DNA from: UMGS363 sp051881775
Lineage (GTDB): Bacteria > Bacillota > Clostridia > Oscillospirales > Ruminococcaceae
Reading direction: 5' to 3'
Assembly: GCA_051881775.1 (NCBI GenBank)
Contig: JBJEQN010000128.1
Coordinates: 1-29,201, forward strand
Length of the DNA: 29,201 nucleotides
Shown: in pieces, positions 15,867-24,333 of the stretch
How the letters are laid out: every line of letters begins with the position of its first letter
How positions within the stretch are numbered: position 1 is the stretch's first letter
The notes under the pieces: model-generated
Databases searched by the model: none
What the model was told of the DNA's origin: nothing
The model's input: only the letters and a program-made list of their open reading frames with translations
Program-made: the position numbers and the translations under genes

Positions 15867-17267
15867 ATGGCAGCGGCTGAACCCTTTATCCCCGAGACGG
15901 TGACGGTACACCTTGGCAGACCCGACGACCCCACCGCCGAGAATGTGACCGTAAGTTTTCCCGAATATATAAAGAACGTAGCTTCAAGCGAGCTTTACCC
16001 CACATGGCCGGAAAGCGCCCTCAGAGCGAATATTTACGCCATAATCTCCTTTACTCTTAACCGAATTTATACCGAATGGTACCGTTCACAGGGGTATAAT
16101 TTTGATATAACCAACTCCACCCAGTTTGACCAGTCCTTTGTTAAAGGCAGAGATATTTACGAACCCATAAGCCGTATCGTTGACGAGATATTCAACGAGT
16201 ACATAAGCAGACGGGGCAGCGTTGAGCCGCTTTTTGCGGTGTACTGCGACGGCAGGGAGGCCACCTGCGAAGGTCTGACCCAATGGGGAACGGTGGATCT
16301 TGCCCGTCAGGGTTACGGACCTTACGATATGCTCACATATTTTTACGGAGATGATATTGATATTGTGACCGACGCAAATATACAGCCAAATGTGCCCACC
16401 TACCCCGGAACGCCCCTTCAGCTTGGCAGCGGCGGCAACGAGGTGGTGCGCATACAGACCCAGCTTAACCGTATTTCAAACAACTATCCTGCAATACCGA
16501 AAATACCTGCTTCGGGAGCGGCGTTTGATATTGCCACGGAAAATGCGGTGAGGAAATTTCAGGAGATATTCAACCTGCCCCAGACGGGTATCGTTGACAA
16601 GGCAACGTGGTACAAGATAAACTATATCTTTGACAGCGTAAAAAGGCTTGCGCAGCTTAATTCCGAAGGACTTACCCTTGAAGAGGTCACGGGGCCTTTC
16701 CCAACAGAGCTTGCACCGGGAGATGAAGGTGCAGCTGTGCGGAATCTGCAGTATTACCTTTCCGTTGTGGGAGCGTATTACAACTCCGTGCTGCCTATTG
16801 AGATAACAGGCGTTTACGATGGGCAGACGGAGAATTCGGTGCGCTCCTTCCAGCAGGTGTTCGGACTTCCCCAGACGGGCGTAATGGACAGAACAACGTG
16901 GAACGACCTTTACAACGCATACCTTGGCATTGTGGAGAACGTGCCTATCAACCTTGAAGGCGAAAACGCCGTGCTTTTCCCCGGAGTTTTCCTTACAGAG
17001 GGAATGACCAACGAGTATATCAGGGTGCTGCAGGAGTATCTTACCTATATCCACCAGTCCTACCCAAATATTCCCGAGGTAAGCGCAACGGGATATTTCG
17101 GACCCGTGACAAGAAGCGCCGTGACAGCCTTTCAGCGGCAGTTCGGGCTTAATCCTACGGGCAACGTTGGCGCTGACACATGGAACAGCATTTCAAACAC
17201 CTATAATGAACTGAAAACAGGTCAGGCAAAGCTCCCCGGTCAGGCACCGGGATATACCATTTCTTGA
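15867..17267 (+). CDS. SpoIID-like protein with three peptidoglycan-binding domains
   Basis: This 466-residue protein has two parts. Residues about 28-175 resemble SpoIID/LytB lytic transglycosylases: SSELYPTWPESALRANIYA (40-58) matches the SpoIID stretch that carries the catalytic Glu (here Glu42), and GLTQWGTVDLARQGYGPYDM ... YFYGDDI matches its C-terminal SQ(Y/W)G...G...IL..YY pattern. Three PG_binding_1 repeats follow (about 185-260, 285-355, 375-450), each with the AV(R/T)xFQxxFGLxxTGxxxxxTW signature. It probably binds and may cleave denuded glycan strands. No signal peptide is visible, which is odd for a wall protein and could mean mother-cell localisation or non-classical export. It lies between the low-complexity gene and a second PG-binding gene. 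Confidence 0.85.
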   Translation: MAAAEPFIPETVTVHLGRPDDPTAENVTVSFPEYIKNVASSELYPTWPESALRANIYAIISFTLNRIYTEWYRSQGYNFDITNSTQFDQSFVKGRDIYEPISRIVDEIFNEYISRRGSVEPLFAVYCDGREATCEGLTQWGTVDLARQGYGPYDMLTYFYGDDIDIVTDANIQPNVPTYPGTPLQLGSGGNEVVRIQTQLNRISNNYPAIPKIPASGAAFDIATENAVRKFQEIFNLPQTGIVDKATWYKINYIFDSVKRLAQLNSEGLTLEEVTGPFPTELAPGDEGAAVRNLQYYLSVVGAYYNSVLPIEITGVYDGQTENSVRSFQQVFGLPQTGVMDRTTWNDLYNAYLGIVENVPINLEGENAVLFPGVFLTEGMTNEYIRVLQEYLTYIHQSYPNIPEVSATGYFGPVTRSAVTAFQRQFGLNPTGNVGADTWNSISNTYNELKTGQAKLPGQAPGYTIS

Positions 17268-17315
17268 TTACCAAATGTATAAACATCGATATTTTCTACC
17301 GGAGGTAAGAAGCAA

Positions 17316-17906
17316 ATGCCTATTTCAGATGAACAGAAAAAAATGAATATAAACGAAGCGCAGGAGTTTCTGCATATTGTTTCAAAATTTAACCCGAAAA
17401 TACCCTCTGTTATACCAAGCGGCACATACAACGCCGAGACCAAAGAAGCGGTAAAAGCGTTCCAGAACGAATACGGACTTACGCCTACGGGGGAAATAGA
17501 TAACGCCACATGGGAGGCGCTTTACAACGCTTATAAGGAAGCACTCGTTTATTTTAACGAGCTGGAGAGGATTCGCCCCCTGCCCTTTGAGGGTATTCCT
17601 ATCGGAGCAGGCAGTGCAGGGTACGCAATTTATATCATACAGGCGATGCTCAACACCATAGCCCAGTTTTACGACAATATGGAGGGCGCTCCCATAAACG
17701 GCATATTCGATAAGGCGACTTCCGATTCGATAAAATTCGTGCAGAAGGTGAACGGGCAGGAGCCTACGGGGGTAATTGACGAAAGCACATGGAATAACCT
17801 TGCAAAGCTGTATAATTACCATGCAGCAATAGACGAGGGCGACAAAATGCCGCTTCAAAGGGAAAGTGACGAAGAAAACGCCGAATGTCGGGAGTGTGTG
17901 GGATAA
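17316..17906 (+). CDS. Protein with two peptidoglycan-binding domains
   Basis: This 196-residue protein consists of two PG_binding_1 repeats (about 10-75 and 95-168) with the signatures AVKAFQNEYGLTPTGEIDNATW and SIKFVQKVNGQEPTGVIDESTW. There is no catalytic domain, signal peptide or membrane helix. The C-terminal tail is acidic and ends in ECRECVG. It follows the larger SpoIID-like gene by 48 bp with a GGAGG site 9 bp before the ATG, and is closed by the hairpin at 18012-18050. Its repeats resemble those of its neighbour, so it probably arose by duplication and may add binding capacity to the same wall complex. Confidence 0.85.
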   Translation: MPISDEQKKMNINEAQEFLHIVSKFNPKIPSVIPSGTYNAETKEAVKAFQNEYGLTPTGEIDNATWEALYNAYKEALVYFNELERIRPLPFEGIPIGAGSAGYAIYIIQAMLNTIAQFYDNMEGAPINGIFDKATSDSIKFVQKVNGQEPTGVIDESTWNNLAKLYNYHAAIDEGDKMPLQRESDEENAECRECVG

Positions 17907-17920
17907 GAGTGCTGCGCTAA

Positions 17921-17955
17921 ATGAAAAGTGAATAGTGAAAAATGAATAATGAATA
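17921..17955. repeat. Five tandem 7-bp units RTGAAWA
   Basis: The units ATGAAAA, GTGAATA, GTGAAAA, ATGAATA and ATGAATA follow each other without gaps. They are followed by ATTTTGG and then GTTCGCTGCGCTCACGAA (17963-17980), in which TTCG and CGAA can pair. This looks like an intergenic repeat element of the genome rather than coding sequence. Confidence 0.7.
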
Positions 17956-18011
17956 ATTTTGGTGTTCGCTGCGCTCACGAATTTAAAAATAATGCACATC
18001 CGGTATAAAAA

Positions 18012-18050
18012 CAAGGCTGCTACAGCTTCAAAAACGGCGTAGCAGCCTTG
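18012..18050. terminator. Bidirectional terminator between the PG-binding gene and glgP
   Basis: A perfect 12-bp stem CAAGGCTGCTAC (18012-18023) / GTAGCAGCCTTG (18039-18050) with a 15-nt loop. It is followed by TTGTTTATCTTTT on the plus strand and by TTTTTAT on the minus strand. Confidence 0.88.
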
Positions 18051-18086
18051 TTGTTTATCTTTTATTACAAATCATGCCGGAAAGCC

Positions 18087-20483
18087 TTACTTGAGCTTCC
18101 AGATGTCTCTTGCATAATCCTCAACAGCTCTGTCGGCGGAGAAGATTCCTGCGCCTGCGATATTGTGGAGAGACATTCTGTTCCACTTTTCCTTGTCCTT
18201 GTAGCATTCGGAAACATACTGCTGTGCGGACTGGTAAGCGTCGAAATCGGCAAGTACCATATAAGGATCCTTGAACTTAAGGGAGTTTGCAACTTCCTCA
18301 AACTGGCAGCCGTTGATGCCTGTGTACATCTTGTTGATGGCTCTTGCGATAACGTCGTTGTTGTTTACATAATCTTCGGGACGGTAGCCCTGAGCCTGCT
18401 TTGCAAGCACTTCTTCCGCATTCATACCGAAGATGAAGATGTTGTCAATGCCGACCTGATCCTTGATCTCGATGTTTGCGCCGTCAAGAGTACCGAGGGT
18501 AAGAGCGCCGTTGAGCATCAGCTTCATATTACCCGTACCGGAAGCCTCCTTGCCTGCAAGAGAGATCTGCTCGGACACTTCCGCAGCAGGCATGAGCAGC
18601 TCGGAAAGGCTTACGCAGTAGTTTTCAAGGAAGTAAACCTGCAGCTTCTTGTTTACGGCAGGATTCTTTCTGATCTCTTCGCCCAAAGCCCAGATCATCT
18701 TGATTATCTGCTTTGCAAGATAGTATCCGGGAGCAGCCTTTGCAGCGAAAATGTATGTCTTGGGAACGAAATCTGCGTTGGGGTTGTCAAGGAGATACTG
18801 ATATTCTGCAAGAATGTTGAGAGCGTTAAGGTGCTGTCTCTTGTATTCGTGGAGACGCTTTACCTGAACGTCAAAAATACCGTCCATATTAAGGGCAATG
18901 CCGTAGTTGGACTTGACATACTTTGCAAAACGCTTCTTGTTTTCCAGCTTTATCTTGCCAAGGCGTTCAAGTACCTTCTGGTCGTTCTCAAACTTGTTGA
19001 AGTTGGAAAGCTCTGCAGCGTTCTTCTTGAAGCCGTCGCCGATAGTGTCTTCGAGGAGGCTTGTAAGTCCGGGGTTGGACTGGAGGAGCCATCTTCTGTA
19101 AGCGATACCGTTGGTAACGTTCTTGAACTTGTAAGGTGTATCGGCATATTCGTTCTTGAAAACGTCCTGCTTGATAATATCGGAGTGGAGCTTTGAAACG
19201 CCGTTTACGCTGTGTGAAGCGCATACGCAGAGAAGAGCCATATGGATCTGGTTGTTCTGGATTATGGACATTCTGGAGACCTTGTTGCTGTCACCGAGAC
19301 GTTCCATAAGGTCTGCGCAGTAACGGTTGTTTATCTCAACGATAATGGAGAAGATACGGGGAATGATCTGCTTAACAAGGTTCATATCCCACTTTTCAAG
19401 AGCTTCCGCAAGAACGGTGTGGTTGGTGTATGCGAAGGTGTTGGTAACGATGTGCCAAGCCTTAGCCCATGAATAGCCGCAGTCGTCAAGCAGTATTCTC
19501 ATAAGCTCGGGGATAGCAAGTGTGGGGTGGGTATCGTTGATATGGATAGCAACCTTTTCGTGGAGGTTGTCAAGTGTGCCGTAAATGCTCATATGGCGGT
19601 CAACGATGTCGCCGATAGAAGCTGCGCACATAAAATACTGCTGTCTGAGACGGAGAGATTTACCCTCAAGGTGGTTGTCGTTAGGATAAAGCACCTTTGA
19701 GATAGCCTGTGCAACGGTGTTCTGGGAAAGGGACTTTGCATAATCGCCCTGATTGAACATCTGCATATCAAAGGAAGGCGCCTTTGCCTGCCACAGACGG
19801 AGAACGGAAACGCCGTCGCTGTCGTAGCCGGGAACATACATATCGTAAGGAACAGCGTAAACGGTGCTGTAGTTGTTGTAGGAGATATGGTGGTACTTGT
19901 CGTCCCAATGCTCGGTAACTTCGCCGTCAAAATGGACCTCAATGGTCTTGTCCTTCTTGGGAACGAGCCAGGTCTCACCGCCGGGCAGCCAGTTATCGGG
20001 AAGCTCGGTCTGCCAGCCGTCCTCTATCTTCTGCTTGAAGATACCGTACTCATAGCAGATAGAGTAGCCCATTGCAGGGTAGCCGTCTGTTGCAAGTCCG
20101 TCAAGGTAGCAGGCTGCAAGACGTCCGAGACCGCCGTTTCCAAGTCCTGCGTCGGGTTCGTAATCATAGATACGGTCGAGGTTAACATCCCACTTCTTGA
20201 ATATCTCTTCCACCATATCGTTGATACGGAGGTTGAAAAGGCTTGTTTTAAGGGAACGTCCCATAAGGAACTCCATAGAAAGGTAATAAACTTCCTTTCT
20301 TCCCTCGGAATGAACGGTGTTGCGGAACTTTCTGCGCTTTGCTCTGAGAAGCTCTACGACTACTGCCGAGAGAGCCTTGTAGATCTGATTATCCGAAGCG
20401 TCGATAGGAGTGACATTAAATTCTGTCTGGAGCTCTTCGCGGAGTCTTTCTTCAAAATCCTCTTTGCTAATAATTGGCTGCAT
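18087..20483 (-). CDS. glgP: Glycogen/alpha-glucan phosphorylase
   Basis: This 798-residue cytoplasmic enzyme releases glucose-1-phosphate from the non-reducing ends of glycogen or maltodextrin. The PLP site is intact: EASGTGNMKLMLNG with Schiff-base Lys654. Other family blocks are YYLSMEFLMGRSL near residue 70, GNGGLGRLAACYLD and HINDTHPTLAIPE. Length agrees with bacterial GH-like GT35 enzymes (about 790-830). It is a single-gene unit with its own promoter (20545-20573) and a GGAAAGGAT site before the ATG. No other glycogen genes are in the window. Binding of a repressor at the palindrome overlapping its -35 is possible. Confidence 0.96.
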   Translation of the reverse strand: MQPIISKEDFEERLREELQTEFNVTPIDASDNQIYKALSAVVVELLRAKRRKFRNTVHSEGRKEVYYLSMEFLMGRSLKTSLFNLRINDMVEEIFKKWDVNLDRIYDYEPDAGLGNGGLGRLAACYLDGLATDGYPAMGYSICYEYGIFKQKIEDGWQTELPDNWLPGGETWLVPKKDKTIEVHFDGEVTEHWDDKYHHISYNNYSTVYAVPYDMYVPGYDSDGVSVLRLWQAKAPSFDMQMFNQGDYAKSLSQNTVAQAISKVLYPNDNHLEGKSLRLRQQYFMCAASIGDIVDRHMSIYGTLDNLHEKVAIHINDTHPTLAIPELMRILLDDCGYSWAKAWHIVTNTFAYTNHTVLAEALEKWDMNLVKQIIPRIFSIIVEINNRYCADLMERLGDSNKVSRMSIIQNNQIHMALLCVCASHSVNGVSKLHSDIIKQDVFKNEYADTPYKFKNVTNGIAYRRWLLQSNPGLTSLLEDTIGDGFKKNAAELSNFNKFENDQKVLERLGKIKLENKKRFAKYVKSNYGIALNMDGIFDVQVKRLHEYKRQHLNALNILAEYQYLLDNPNADFVPKTYIFAAKAAPGYYLAKQIIKMIWALGEEIRKNPAVNKKLQVYFLENYCVSLSELLMPAAEVSEQISLAGKEASGTGNMKLMLNGALTLGTLDGANIEIKDQVGIDNIFIFGMNAEEVLAKQAQGYRPEDYVNNNDVIARAINKMYTGINGCQFEEVANSLKFKDPYMVLADFDAYQSAQQYVSECYKDKEKWNRMSLHNIAGAGIFSADRAVEDYARDIWKLK

Positions 20484-20544
20484 ACGGTACTATCCTTTCC
20501 ATAATCTTATTCGCATAAATCGGGGTATGGTAATATCTGTACTA

Positions 20545-20573
20545 ATTATACACTATACAACTTCCATTTACAA
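20545..20573 (-). promoter_or_regulatory. Promoter of glgP with palindromic operator candidate
   Basis: On the minus strand there is TTGTAA (20568-20573), a 17-bp spacer and TATAAT (20545-20550). The -35 is one half of a perfect 12-bp palindrome TTACAATTGTAA (20568-20579). Confidence 0.65.
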
Positions 20574-20647
20574 TTGTAATATTAAACAAATTTAATCGTT
20601 TTCGTACTGTTTATAATGTTTATTAGGAAAGTTTGGGGTAAATTTTA

Positions 20648-20676
20648 TTGCCACCGTTACAGTTTTGTATTATAAT
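20648..20676 (+). promoter_or_regulatory. Promoter of the acyltransferase/CapA/SGNH gene
   Basis: TTGCCA (20648-20653, 5 of 6), a 17-bp spacer and consensus TATAAT (20671-20676). The leader of about 30 bp contains GGGGGAT before the ATG at 20713. Confidence 0.8.
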
Positions 20677-20712
20677 GGAATAAAATACACTAACAACGGG
20701 GGATCGTAAATT

Positions 20713-22443
20713 ATGGGGAACAGCGGTGAAAAGCTCAGAAGCGCATACTGGGACAACATAAAAGGACTGCTCATATTTCTTGTGGTCTTTGCCCACTGCC
20801 TTTACGGACTGCAGGATATGCCCGTTATCGGCAGCATAGTTGACGCAATATATATGTTCCATATGCCGGCATTCGTTTTTGTGTCGGGATATTTCGGCAA
20901 GAGCGAGAATTCACGGAGCTTTAAGTCGGTTTCGGGACTTATATTCATCTATTTTATCTTCAACAGCCTTATGGGGCTTGCTTACGGATTCAATTCGCTG
21001 CTGGAGCCTGTGTATTCCTGCTGGTATCTCCTTGCGCTGGCGGTGTGGAGAGTTACCGCTCCGAGGCTTGCAAAAATCAGGGATATACAGCTTATACTGT
21101 TTGCGGTCTCTCTGTTTGCAGGCTTTTACGATTCAATTGACAACACCTTTGCCATAGCCAGGATAATTTCCTTTTACCCCTTTTATATGGCAGGCTACCT
21201 GCTTACGGAAGAAAAGTCACAAAGTCGTACCTGCGGAAACAAGGCAAAACGGCTCCTTTGGGGTCTTGCGGCTCTTATAGGGGCGGCGGCTGTGGGCTTT
21301 GCAGCGTACAGCTTTTTTGATTATTCCGATTCGGCGCTTCTTATGTATAGCTATGAGCTGCCTATGGACGCATTCGGACGGATAGGGCTGTTTGTTACTG
21401 CTTTTCTTGCAATATATGCGCTGAGAAGCCTTTCTCCCGACAAAAAGCTGCCCTTTTTCACAATGATAGGCAGAAATTCTCTCGGCATATTTCTTCTTCA
21501 CAGACCAATTACCCTGCTTTTCAGCGATATATTTGGAGAAAAGGAATGGGTCATCGCCGCCGCTTTACTCTGCTCGGTAATTATATGCCTTGTTTTCGGC
21601 AACGACCTTGTGACCGGTCTGCTTAACGCTTACATCAAGGCAGGAGCGGAACTGCTGACGGGCACTTCCGAAAAAAAGAAGGGCAGGGCGGAGATATTTG
21701 CAAGAGTTACCGCAGCTTTGGTGGCGCTTTGCTTTGTGGGAAATATAGTGATAAACGAATATGACGGTTTCAGCTTTGACACGGACATTGCGGAAGAAAC
21801 ATCGGCTGCGGAAAGTGAAGATGTGTTTTACCCCGTTATGGACGATGAGGAAAAGGCGGAGTTTGACAATGCTTTCCGCATTACCTTTGCAGGCGACCTT
21901 ATTCTGCTTGAAGATCAGGTAAAAAGGGGATATAACGGCTCGGGATATGATTTTTCCGATGTGTTTGAGTACGCCGCACCCCATATTTCCGCTTCCGACC
22001 TTGCAATAGGCGTGTTTGAAGGACCAATGGCAGGGGAGGAAGCAGGGTATTCCACAAGCAATTTTGACGACAGCAAGGAGCTTGCGCTGAATTATCCCGA
22101 TGAATTTGCGGAAAATGTGAAAAATGCAGGCTTCGACCTTGTTACAACGGCGAACAATCATCTTCTTGACAAGGGCGAAAAGGGAGCGTTCCGCACACTT
22201 GACATTCTTGACAAAACAGGACTTGAACACACAGGCTCCTACAGAAGCTATGAGGAAAAGCAAAGCTCCCGTGTGAAGCTCGTTGAAAAGGACGGGATAA
22301 AATTTGCGGTGCTTGCCTATACCTACGGCAGCAACGGATATGCGCCCGAATCACTTGCGGACAGCTTTGTTACATCTATAATTTGCGGCACAGAGGGAGA
22401 GCTGTTTGAAAAGCTGAAAAGCGGCGTTCAAAGTGATTTTTAA
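20713..22443 (+). CDS. Membrane acyltransferase 3 fused to the first half of a CapA domain
   Basis: Residues about 12-310 form an acyltransferase-3 domain of the fucose-4-O-acetylase type: WDNIKGLLIFLVVFAHCLYG, then FHMPAFVFVSGYF, and about ten helices. Such enzymes move acetyl groups across the membrane onto sugars. A further helix at about 330-348 leads to a CapA-like metallophosphatase that begins at ITFAGDLILL (Asp395) and includes TTANNHLLDKG (Asn482, His483). The frame then meets TAA at codon 577 (22441-22443) in the middle of this domain. The same frame continues after the stop with the rest of the CapA domain and an SGNH hydrolase, so this is the N-terminal part of a 967-residue protein. 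As it stands the acyltransferase could still work, but the phosphatase site would be incomplete. Confidence 0.85.
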   Translation: MGNSGEKLRSAYWDNIKGLLIFLVVFAHCLYGLQDMPVIGSIVDAIYMFHMPAFVFVSGYFGKSENSRSFKSVSGLIFIYFIFNSLMGLAYGFNSLLEPVYSCWYLLALAVWRVTAPRLAKIRDIQLILFAVSLFAGFYDSIDNTFAIARIISFYPFYMAGYLLTEEKSQSRTCGNKAKRLLWGLAALIGAAAVGFAAYSFFDYSDSALLMYSYELPMDAFGRIGLFVTAFLAIYALRSLSPDKKLPFFTMIGRNSLGIFLLHRPITLLFSDIFGEKEWVIAAALLCSVIICLVFGNDLVTGLLNAYIKAGAELLTGTSEKKKGRAEIFARVTAALVALCFVGNIVINEYDGFSFDTDIAEETSAAESEDVFYPVMDDEEKAEFDNAFRITFAGDLILLEDQVKRGYNGSGYDFSDVFEYAAPHISASDLAIGVFEGPMAGEEAGYSTSNFDDSKELALNYPDEFAENVKNAGFDLVTTANNHLLDKGEKGAFRTLDILDKTGLEHTGSYRSYEEKQSSRVKLVEKDGIKFAVLAYTYGSNGYAPESLADSFVTSIICGTEGELFEKLKSGVQSDF

Positions 22444-22530
22444 GCAGCAAAGGCGTATTCTCCCGATCTTATCGTAGTCCTGCCACATATAGGCACTCAG
22501 TTTTCCAACGGCATTGACGAGGAACAGAAG

Positions 22531-23616
22531 GTGTGGTTTGAAATATTCAAGGAGTGCGGCGCTGACATTATCCTCGGTGACCACGCCCACGCCGCCGAGC
22601 CTGCCCTTATTGAAGAATACGGCGGAAGAAAGGTGTTTACCGCCTATTGTCCCGGCAATTTTGCCAATATTTACAGGGAGAAACAGGGCGATGCAAGCGC
22701 ACTTATCGACGTTTACATTGACAGGGAAACCAAGGAATTGATCGGCGGAGGCGTTGTTCCTCTTTATACCCAGTCGCCCATTGACGGCAATTACCGTGCC
22801 CTGCCCGTTTATGAGATACAGTATAACGAAGCTTTGAGAAAACAGCTCAGTACGGACGATTATGAACGTGCGGAGAACGCTCACAATGCAGTAATGAACG
22901 CAGTGCTTGGAGTTTGTCCCGATGTTTCCGCCGTAACGGAAAGCTATCTTTTTGACGAAAACGGATTTGTCAGAACTAAAACTACGGGTTTGGAAATAAC
23001 GGAAGGAATGGAAAGGGGAGCGCTTCTGCCAAAGCTGAGAGCGGCGGAAACGGTGTGCTTTGTGGGTGACAGCATTACGGAAGGCACCAAAAACGGCGGC
23101 TGTTCCTGGTATGAACCTATAGAGGAGCATATTTCCGCAGAGGTGATGAACTTTTCAAAGGGCGGAGCAACGGTGTCCTACCTTATTGAAAATGCAGGTG
23201 CGATACCGAAGGCGGAGCTTTACGTTATTGCTATAGGCACAAACGATGTGCGGTATCGTGACGAAACACAGTGTGCAATGACCGCAGAAAGCTATGCGGA
23301 CAGCATTTCAAGGTTACGGCAGCTTATTGCGGAGAAAGCGCCCGAGGCGGAATTTGTGTTTATTGCGCCTTGGTATTCCATTGACGGCGACCCCTTCTGT
23401 CCTCTTTCATTTGAGGATAAGACTGCTCTTAACAATGAGTATTCGGCGGCGCTTGAAGCTCTTTGCGGCAGTAACGGCGATACATTTATTGATCCCAACG
23501 GCTTTATTGCGGAGCGTATCGGACAAAAGCCCTGCGGTTACTACCTTATAGACCATATCCACCCCAATTCCGCACGGGGAGTAAGGCTTTATTCCGAAGC
23601 GGTATTGACATTTTAA
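22531..23616 (+). pseudogene. C-terminal part of the split gene: CapA remainder plus SGNH hydrolase
   Basis: This part is in the same frame as the acyltransferase gene; coding similarity resumes directly after the stop at 22444 (AAKAYSPDLIVVLPHIG). In full-length numbering it supplies the missing CapA ligands (His592 and GDHAHA at 622-627). It then carries an SGNH/GDSL hydrolase with GDSITEG (Ser787), GTND (Asn844) and DHIH (Asp947, His950). All catalytic residues are intact, so decay is recent, or the stop is read through, or the base is wrong. The only restart nearby is GTG at 22531, with GAGGAA about 10 bp before it; it would give 361 residues lacking His592. SGNH domains often deacylate or transfer acyl groups on glycans, matching the N-terminal acyltransferase. 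Confidence 0.75.
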
Positions 23617-23617
23617 A

Positions 23618-23637
23618 GCATAAAACCCCCTTTATGC
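23618..23637 (+). terminator. Small hairpin behind the split envelope gene
   Basis: A 7-bp stem GCATAAA/TTTATGC around ACCCCC, starting 2 bp after the stop. There is no T-run, so termination is uncertain. Confidence 0.35.
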
Positions 23638-23667
23638 GGAAAAATACCGTAAAAGGAGGTCTTGACA

Positions 23668-23694
23668 ATGGAAAAGATCATGTCCTGCTATTGA
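23668..23694 (+). other. Eight-codon ORF with a near-perfect ribosome binding site (possible gene remnant)
   Basis: AAGGAGG (23653-23659) sits 8 bp before an ATG that encodes MEKIMSCY and then TGA. The stop abuts the stop codon of the opposite-strand GyrI-like gene. The start resembles that of short cysteine-rich DUF3795 proteins, so it may be the beginning of a gene lost when the neighbouring operon arrived; this is speculative. Confidence 0.3.
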
Positions 23695-24333
23695 TCAACG
23701 GGCAGGTCTTATGGGGTGACGTATCACCGTCCGAAGCCGCTCGGGAGCGCATTTTCTCGGGTCGGAAAGATAAATCTCGTGGTGAAGGCGGCTTTCGGAG
23801 AAGTCCTGTTCATAGCCGTTTTCCTCAGCAAACCGTGCCAGCTTTTCAATGTTCTCGGGTTCGTCATCATAGGAACCCTTGTGCATTATCTGAACGCACA
23901 GACCCTCGGTAAACTTCATAAGCCGTGCCTTTGATACGTCAAGGTGCGGCTTTTTCTTTGCAAGGGCGGTTTTTGCGGCTTCAAACACCTCCGGGGTCAC
24001 AAATTCCGGCTGGCGTATCATTGAAGTCCAGATAAAATCCCCTTTGCGTGAGTAGTCTATGCCGTAGGTATTTTCCTGCCGCCAAAGTCCTTCAAGGGGC
24101 GGTACTACATATTCAAAGTACCCTTCCGGCTGTGTGCCGTTCATCTTGGACATTTTTATGGTAAAGGACAAGCCGTAGAGCAGTTCCATTGCGGCTTTGT
24201 ACTCCTCGCAGGTGTTGGGGTCGCCTTGTCCGTCAACGGCTATGAATATCATTTCGGGAACGTCTATGACAGAGGGCTTTGCGGAGGGCTGGTATAAGTC
24301 CTTGTATTCCTTTTTGTAGTCAAATTTATCCAT
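23695..24333 (-). CDS. GyrI-like small-molecule-binding domain protein
   Basis: This 212-residue cytoplasmic protein of the COG4832/GyrI-like group has the typical opening KEYKDLYQPSAKPSVIDVPEMIFIAVDGQGDPN and the later block GDFIWTSMIRQPEFVTPEVFEAA. The fold is the two-repeat barrel that binds hydrophobic or planar molecules in BmrR and SbmC/GyrI. Some members hydrolyse cyclopropane-type DNA alkylators. An upstream in-frame ATG at 24453 lies inside the ClbS-like gene; the start at 24333 has AAAGGAGG and gives the family start. Its ATG shares one base with the stop of the ClbS-like gene (TAATG), so the two are coupled. It is the last gene of a three-gene operon. Confidence 0.87.
   Translation of the reverse strand: MDKFDYKKEYKDLYQPSAKPSVIDVPEMIFIAVDGQGDPNTCEEYKAAMELLYGLSFTIKMSKMNGTQPEGYFEYVVPPLEGLWRQENTYGIDYSRKGDFIWTSMIRQPEFVTPEVFEAAKTALAKKKPHLDVSKARLMKFTEGLCVQIMHKGSYDDEPENIEKLARFAEENGYEQDFSESRLHHEIYLSDPRKCAPERLRTVIRHPIRPAR

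Noticed and set aside
18048..19196. Long open frame on the plus strand opposite glgP
   Set aside because: It is antisense to a clear phosphorylase with intact motifs, has no ribosome binding site or recognisable domain, and its composition (many Val, Leu, Cys) is typical of a shadow of biased codons.
21565..23130. Two long minus-strand frames opposite the acyltransferase/CapA gene
   Set aside because: The plus-strand frame has three recognisable domains with catalytic residues; the antisense frames show none.
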